A DNA stretch of 20,077 bases, taken from positions 1 through 20,077 of the IMG/VR virus record IMGVR_UViG_3300044733_001499. The stretch is one strand, 5' to 3'. The notes beneath the pieces were generated by a model, which had not been told where the DNA came from, made no database searches, and worked only from the letters and a program-made list of their open reading frames with translations. Positions 17,828 through 20,077 of the stretch are shown here, one piece after another. This stretch comes from a virus. The first letter of the stretch is position 1; each line of letters starts with the position of its first letter. The position numbers and the translations under genes were made by a program.

Positions 17828-18079
17828 TTATGGTTGAAAGCGTGGCAGGTTGCGAACGAAAGTATTTTCTTGGTAGTGCTCGGTATATTTCACAGGCTCG
17901 GCGCGGGCGGCTTTGGCGGCGGCGAAGCGGGAAAAATCGCAGTCCTCCTCCAGATAAACCATATCGTTGCGCTGGTATGAGTACTCGCTGATTGAATGAC
18001 GAATTCCAAGCGCGTCAAGTTCGGCGCGTGGTACTTCCAGCCAGCCGTGGCCGGGGTCGGTAATAAAGCGGTATGTCAT
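17828..18079 (-). CDS. Plasmid/phage protein with ITDPGHGWLEVP motif
   Basis: The 83-residue product has the signature ITDPGHGWLEVPRAELDALGI near the start, ISEYSYQR, VYLEEDCDFSRF in the middle and YQENTFVRNLPRF at the end, typical of a family common on proteobacterial mobile elements. It is the first gene behind the promoter at 18128-18155 and is probably the most strongly expressed of this arm. The H, the D-C-D motif and the aromatic end are conserved in the family, but no activity is known. Confidence 0.85.
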   Translation of the reverse strand: MTYRFITDPGHGWLEVPRAELDALGIRHSISEYSYQRNDMVYLEEDCDFSRFAAAKAARAEPVKYTEHYQENTFVRNLPRFQP

Positions 18080-18127
18080 GGTGTGATCTCCTCATGTAGG
18101 CGCTACTGGGTGCAGCGCATGGAAGGG

Positions 18128-18155
18128 ATATTAGTCGATCAATACAATATGTCAA
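18128..18155 (-). promoter_or_regulatory. Promoter of the leftward accessory arm
   Basis: Read on the minus strand: TTGACA (18155-18150), 16 bp and TAATAT (18133-18128). The -35 is perfect and the -10 matches 4/6. Start near 18121 gives a 42-base leader before ATG 18079. The spacer contains a copy of the repeat CATATTGTATTGAT, so a repressor bound there would block it. Confidence 0.7.
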
Positions 18156-18197
18156 GGGGTAATCAATACAATATGCTCATTGTATTTTTATATTGAT
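18138..18197. promoter_or_regulatory. AT-rich operator cluster
   Basis: ATCAATACAATATG occurs twice in direct orientation, 24 bp apart (18138-18151 and 18162-18175). The second copy is part of a dyad: AATACAAT (18165-18172) and ATTGTATT (18179-18186) form an 8-bp perfect inverted repeat with a 6-bp gap, and ATCAATA (18162-18168) pairs outward with TATTGAT (18191-18197). The first copy overlaps the promoter's spacer and touches its -35. This is a classic repressor target, and the repressor is unknown. Confidence 0.65.
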
Positions 18198-18252
18198 TGC
18201 GCGGTATTGATAGCACTGCTATTGCCAGGCTTGCGGCGATAGAACCAGGCTA

Positions 18253-18281
18253 TTGATTTTCCGGTTTTGTTCCGGTATCTT
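18253..18281 (+). promoter_or_regulatory. Candidate promoter of the packaging operon
   Basis: TTGATT (18253-18258), a 17-bp spacer and TATCTT (18276-18281) match sigma70 at 4/6 in each hexamer. The start near 18288 would precede the small-terminase gene by about 23 bases. CCGG occurs twice in the spacer, seven bases apart. Strength is uncertain, and a late-acting regulator could be needed. Confidence 0.45.
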
Positions 18282-18310
18282 CCGCGCGTGATTGTCCGGC
18301 GGGCGGGCAA

Positions 18311-19090
18311 GTGAGCGCGAGCGAACATCGGCACAACATGAACCGAAAAGCTATAAGAGATACAGTCAAGGCTAAAGGGATAGAAGGGGCTATGCGTATT
18401 AAAAAAGGTACGCTAACACCCAAAATGCGTAAGTTCGCAGAAGCGGTGGCATTGGGCAATACAGGGGCGGATAGTCTGCGTATCGCATATAACAGCAAAG
18501 CAAAGCCTAAAGCGGTGGGTGATATGGCGAGCAGGCTCAAGGCCGATGCCAGAATCAAATCGGAAATAGAACGGATAGAACGGGCTAACGAGCTGGCTGC
18601 GCTACATTCTGCCGCTGGCTTGCACTCCATCGTCATTTCAACCCTGGCCGAAATCGCCACTAATCCAGAAGCTAAAGACGCTACACGCATACAGGCGGTG
18701 CGTAGCATCGGGCAGCTGGTCGGGGTCGATGCGTTCAGGGAAACCAAGCGGGTCGAACACGTCAAGGACTCCGGCGAAATCAGAGCGCAGATACTGGATC
18801 AGCTGCGGACTATCACCATGCAAGCGGATAGTGTGCAGGAGGTCGATGCGACTGCGCTACTGGATGAGCTGACAGGGGCAGGGGCTGACGAGAGCGCCCA
18901 GGCAGACCCCACCGGAGGGGTACACCCCCAAACGGCAGCATGGGACTCCGGCTCTGACATACATAGTAGTTCACACCAACAGTCACCCCAAATATCGGAA
19001 ACCACCCCCATCTCTTCCAACACGCCCACCCCCCGGGGGGATATTTTGGAAGAAAAAGATGATGCTGCACCGCACCAACCGAAGTGGTAA
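18311..19090 (+). CDS. terS: Terminase small subunit-like protein
   Basis: The N-terminal half carries a helix-turn-helix of the terminase small-subunit type, with LTPKMRKFAEAVALGNTGADSLRIAYNSKAK followed by a second helix pair, then helices (ALHSAAGLHSIVISTLAEIA, DATRIQAVRSIGQLVG) and a low-complexity tail rich in S, T, P and acidic residues from about residue 185. In tailed phages this subunit recognises the packaging site and hands DNA to the large terminase, which is encoded 359 bases downstream. The GTG start at 18311 is the longest reading and has no good ribosome-binding site. ATGs at 18338 and 18392 (AAGGGG upstream) are alternatives. The stop lies in the repeated palindrome. Confidence 0.78.
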   Translation: MSASEHRHNMNRKAIRDTVKAKGIEGAMRIKKGTLTPKMRKFAEAVALGNTGADSLRIAYNSKAKPKAVGDMASRLKADARIKSEIERIERANELAALHSAAGLHSIVISTLAEIATNPEAKDATRIQAVRSIGQLVGVDAFRETKRVEHVKDSGEIRAQILDQLRTITMQADSVQEVDATALLDELTGAGADESAQADPTGGVHPQTAAWDSGSDIHSSSHQQSPQISETTPISSNTPTPRGDILEEKDDAAPHQPKW

Positions 19091-19103
19091 CGTTTCCATT
19101 CGG
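19079..19103. repeat. Repeated palindrome, copy 2
   Basis: The 19-nt sequence AAGTGGTAACGTTTCCATT (19082-19100) is identical to 9280-9298. The 14-nt core is flanked by CCGAA and TTCGG, which also pair, while the flanks of copy 1 are AAAA and TTTT. The site covers the small-terminase stop codon and the GTG start reading of the following gene. Confidence 0.7.
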
Positions 19104-19449
19104 GTCTGAGAACGTAGTGTTTATGCCAAATGATGTCGTGATGCAGCGCACCAAATTGTTGATTAACAGGGAAATGGTGGCCAAGAGGCGGGAGAAGACG
19201 TTTGCGGAATGTGAGGGGATGGAGATGACGCCGGCGCAGCGGGAAGTGTTTTTGATAGTGGATGAATGGTGGAAGCAGAAGGGATTTGGGCCTTCTATCA
19301 GGGATATATGTGAGTTACGTGGTAAGGGTGGGATGGGGAATACGAGTGAGATTATTGGGCGGTTGGTGAAGTTGGGGGTGTTGAAGAAGGTGAAGGGTGC
19401 GGTGAGGAGTGTGCGTCCGGTGTATATACAGTTTAGGTATCTTGAGTGA
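19084..19449 (+). CDS. LexA-type winged-helix DNA-binding protein without protease domain
   Basis: Residues about 48-115 (MTPAQREVFLIVDEWWKQKGFGPSIRDICELRGKGG, then SEIIGRLVKLGVLKKVKGAVRSVRP) match the LexA N-terminal DNA-binding domain, where GxxPSIRxI is the start of the recognition region. The Ser/Lys autoprotease half is missing, so it would not respond to RecA as LexA does. The GTG at 19084 is the longest start. ATGs at 19123, 19174, 19219 and 19225 are possible, the last having GAGGGG seven bases upstream. Its stop overlaps the large-terminase ATG (TGATG). The position between small and large terminase suggests a regulator of packaging genes, or a second DNA-recognition subunit. Confidence 0.7.
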   Translation: MVTFPFGSENVVFMPNDVVMQRTKLLINREMVAKRREKTFAECEGMEMTPAQREVFLIVDEWWKQKGFGPSIRDICELRGKGGMGNTSEIIGRLVKLGVLKKVKGAVRSVRPVYIQFRYLE

Positions 19450-20077
19450 TGGATTTAAGTGAGCTGATAGGGAAGTTACCGCGAGCGGAGCAGGAGAAGC
19501 TGCTGGAGCAGGTGGGGCAGTATCGTGACGCGGTGGTGCGGGAGAAGGCGCAGGCATCTTTTATGGGGTTTGTGAAAGAGATGTGGCCTGGGTTTATCCA
19601 TGGGAGACACCATGCTCTTATGGCCAAGAAGTTTGAGGAGATAGCGGAGGGGAAGTTAAAGCGGCTGATAATTAACATGCCGCCGCGGCACACGAAAAGT
19701 GAGTTTGCGAGTTACTTATTGCCTGCGTGGTTTTTGGGGAAGTATCCGAATAAGAAGGTGATCCAGACGTCGAACACGGCTGAATTGGCGGTCGGGTTTG
19801 GGCGGAAGGTGAGGAACCTGGTAGATAGTGAGGCGTATGCGAAGATCTTTCCGAACGTTGGGTTGCGCGCGGATTCCAAGGCAGCGGGACGCTGGGCGAC
19901 TAGTCACGGTGGCGATTACTTTGCTATTGGTGTCGGCGGTACTGTTACCGGTAAGGGTGCTGATCTACTTATCATCGATGATCCCCACTCGGAACAGGAA
20001 GCGAGATTAGCGCAGGGGGATCCTAGCGTATTTGATAGTGTGTACGAATGGTATACGTCGGGTCCGCGTCAGCGTTT
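19449..20077 (+). CDS. terL: Terminase large subunit (truncated by window edge)
   Basis: The first 209 codons are present. After a helical N-terminal lead the ATPase domain shows Walker A as MPPRHTKS (77-84, with K83), an adenine-side GKYPNKKVIQTSNT, and Walker B as LLIIDDPH (173-180). The segments DSKAAGRW and GVGGTVTGKGAD are typical of phage terminases of the Terminase_6/TIGR01630 type. It powers DNA translocation into the procapsid and cuts the concatemer. The C-terminal nuclease lies beyond the window. The ATG overlaps the previous stop, so it is translationally coupled to the LexA-type gene. Confidence 0.95.
   Translation, partial: MDLSELIGKLPRAEQEKLLEQVGQYRDAVVREKAQASFMGFVKEMWPGFIHGRHHALMAKKFEEIAEGKLKRLIINMPPRHTKSEFASYLLPAWFLGKYPNKKVIQTSNTAELAVGFGRKVRNLVDSEAYAKIFPNVGLRADSKAAGRWATSHGGDYFAIGVGGTVTGKGADLLIIDDPHSEQEARLAQGDPSVFDSVYEWYTSGPRQR

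Larger units (their letters stand above)
14851..18091 (-). repeat. Repeated ribosome-binding cassette ACAGGAGATCAGAC
   Basis: On the minus strand, (ACA)GGAGATCAGAC followed within 0-4 bases by ATG occurs before genes starting at 14853, 15125, 15310, 15491, 15853, 16012, 16196 and 16532. Degenerate copies stand before 17211 and 18079 and at about 16221-16237. Spacing from AGGAG to ATG is 7-9 bases, good for initiation. Confidence 0.9.

Noticed and set aside
19079-19103. Palindrome as a LexA SOS box
   Set aside because: It lacks CTGT-N8-ACAG and the Gram-positive GAAC-N4-GTTC pattern. It looks more like LacI-family dyads, so only 'operator-like' is claimed.

Overview
The window is a stretch of a tailed double-stranded DNA bacteriophage genome (or a closely related prophage). 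Its right end carries a small-terminase-like gene and the 5' part of a large terminase with intact Walker motifs. The rest is a dense set of small phage genes, most overlapping by ATGA or separated by a few bases, with good Shine-Dalgarno sites. The small-protein families, sigma70-like promoters and NinX-like and NrdR-like proteins suggest a proteobacterial host (beta or gamma), but the host cannot be fixed from sequence alone. No tRNA, CRISPR array, insertion sequence or integrase was seen.

Layout. (1) Positions 1-9196, leftward: an early operon of about 28 genes read from a near-consensus promoter at 9219-9247. Its first part is very small accessory genes. The middle is a recombination module: a RecB/Cas4-like PD-(D/E)XK nuclease, a cysteine-rich exported peptide, an ERF-type annealing protein, an SSB-like protein with an acidic tip, a Cro/CI-type helix-turn-helix protein and a possible second nuclease. 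The distal part has a ribbon-helix-helix-like protein, a methyltransferase, a glycosyltransferase and a DUF5672 protein. (2) Positions 9250-10295: about 1 kb without a convincing gene, lying between the divergent operons. It holds three copies of an unfamiliar 18-nt motif (two as the spacers of promoter-like sequences), a palindrome repeated 9.8 kb away, two intrinsic terminators, two candidate non-coding RNAs and a further hairpin-rich block. (3) Positions 10296-14339, rightward: small genes, a 34-residue membrane peptide, a ParB-like protein, an SF2 helicase, a zinc-ribbon protein and a Toprim primase-like protein, i.e. the replication arm. (4) Positions 14298-18079, leftward: an accessory arm of about 16 small genes (one NinX-like), many joined by the same repeated ribosome-binding cassette. 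Its promoter-proximal part resembles small-protein sets shared by phages and plasmids. (5) Positions 18080-18310: a divergent control region with a leftward promoter, AT-rich dyad operators and a candidate rightward promoter. (6) Positions 18311-20077, rightward: small terminase, a LexA-type DNA-binding protein and the truncated large terminase.

The replication arm (ParB-like, helicase, primase) and recombination arm (nuclease, annealase, SSB-like) diverge from the central control region and would together handle phage DNA replication and repair. The main candidate for an undescribed system is that central hub: it has no repressor gene, yet carries RNA-like elements and a shared motif built into promoters firing in both directions.
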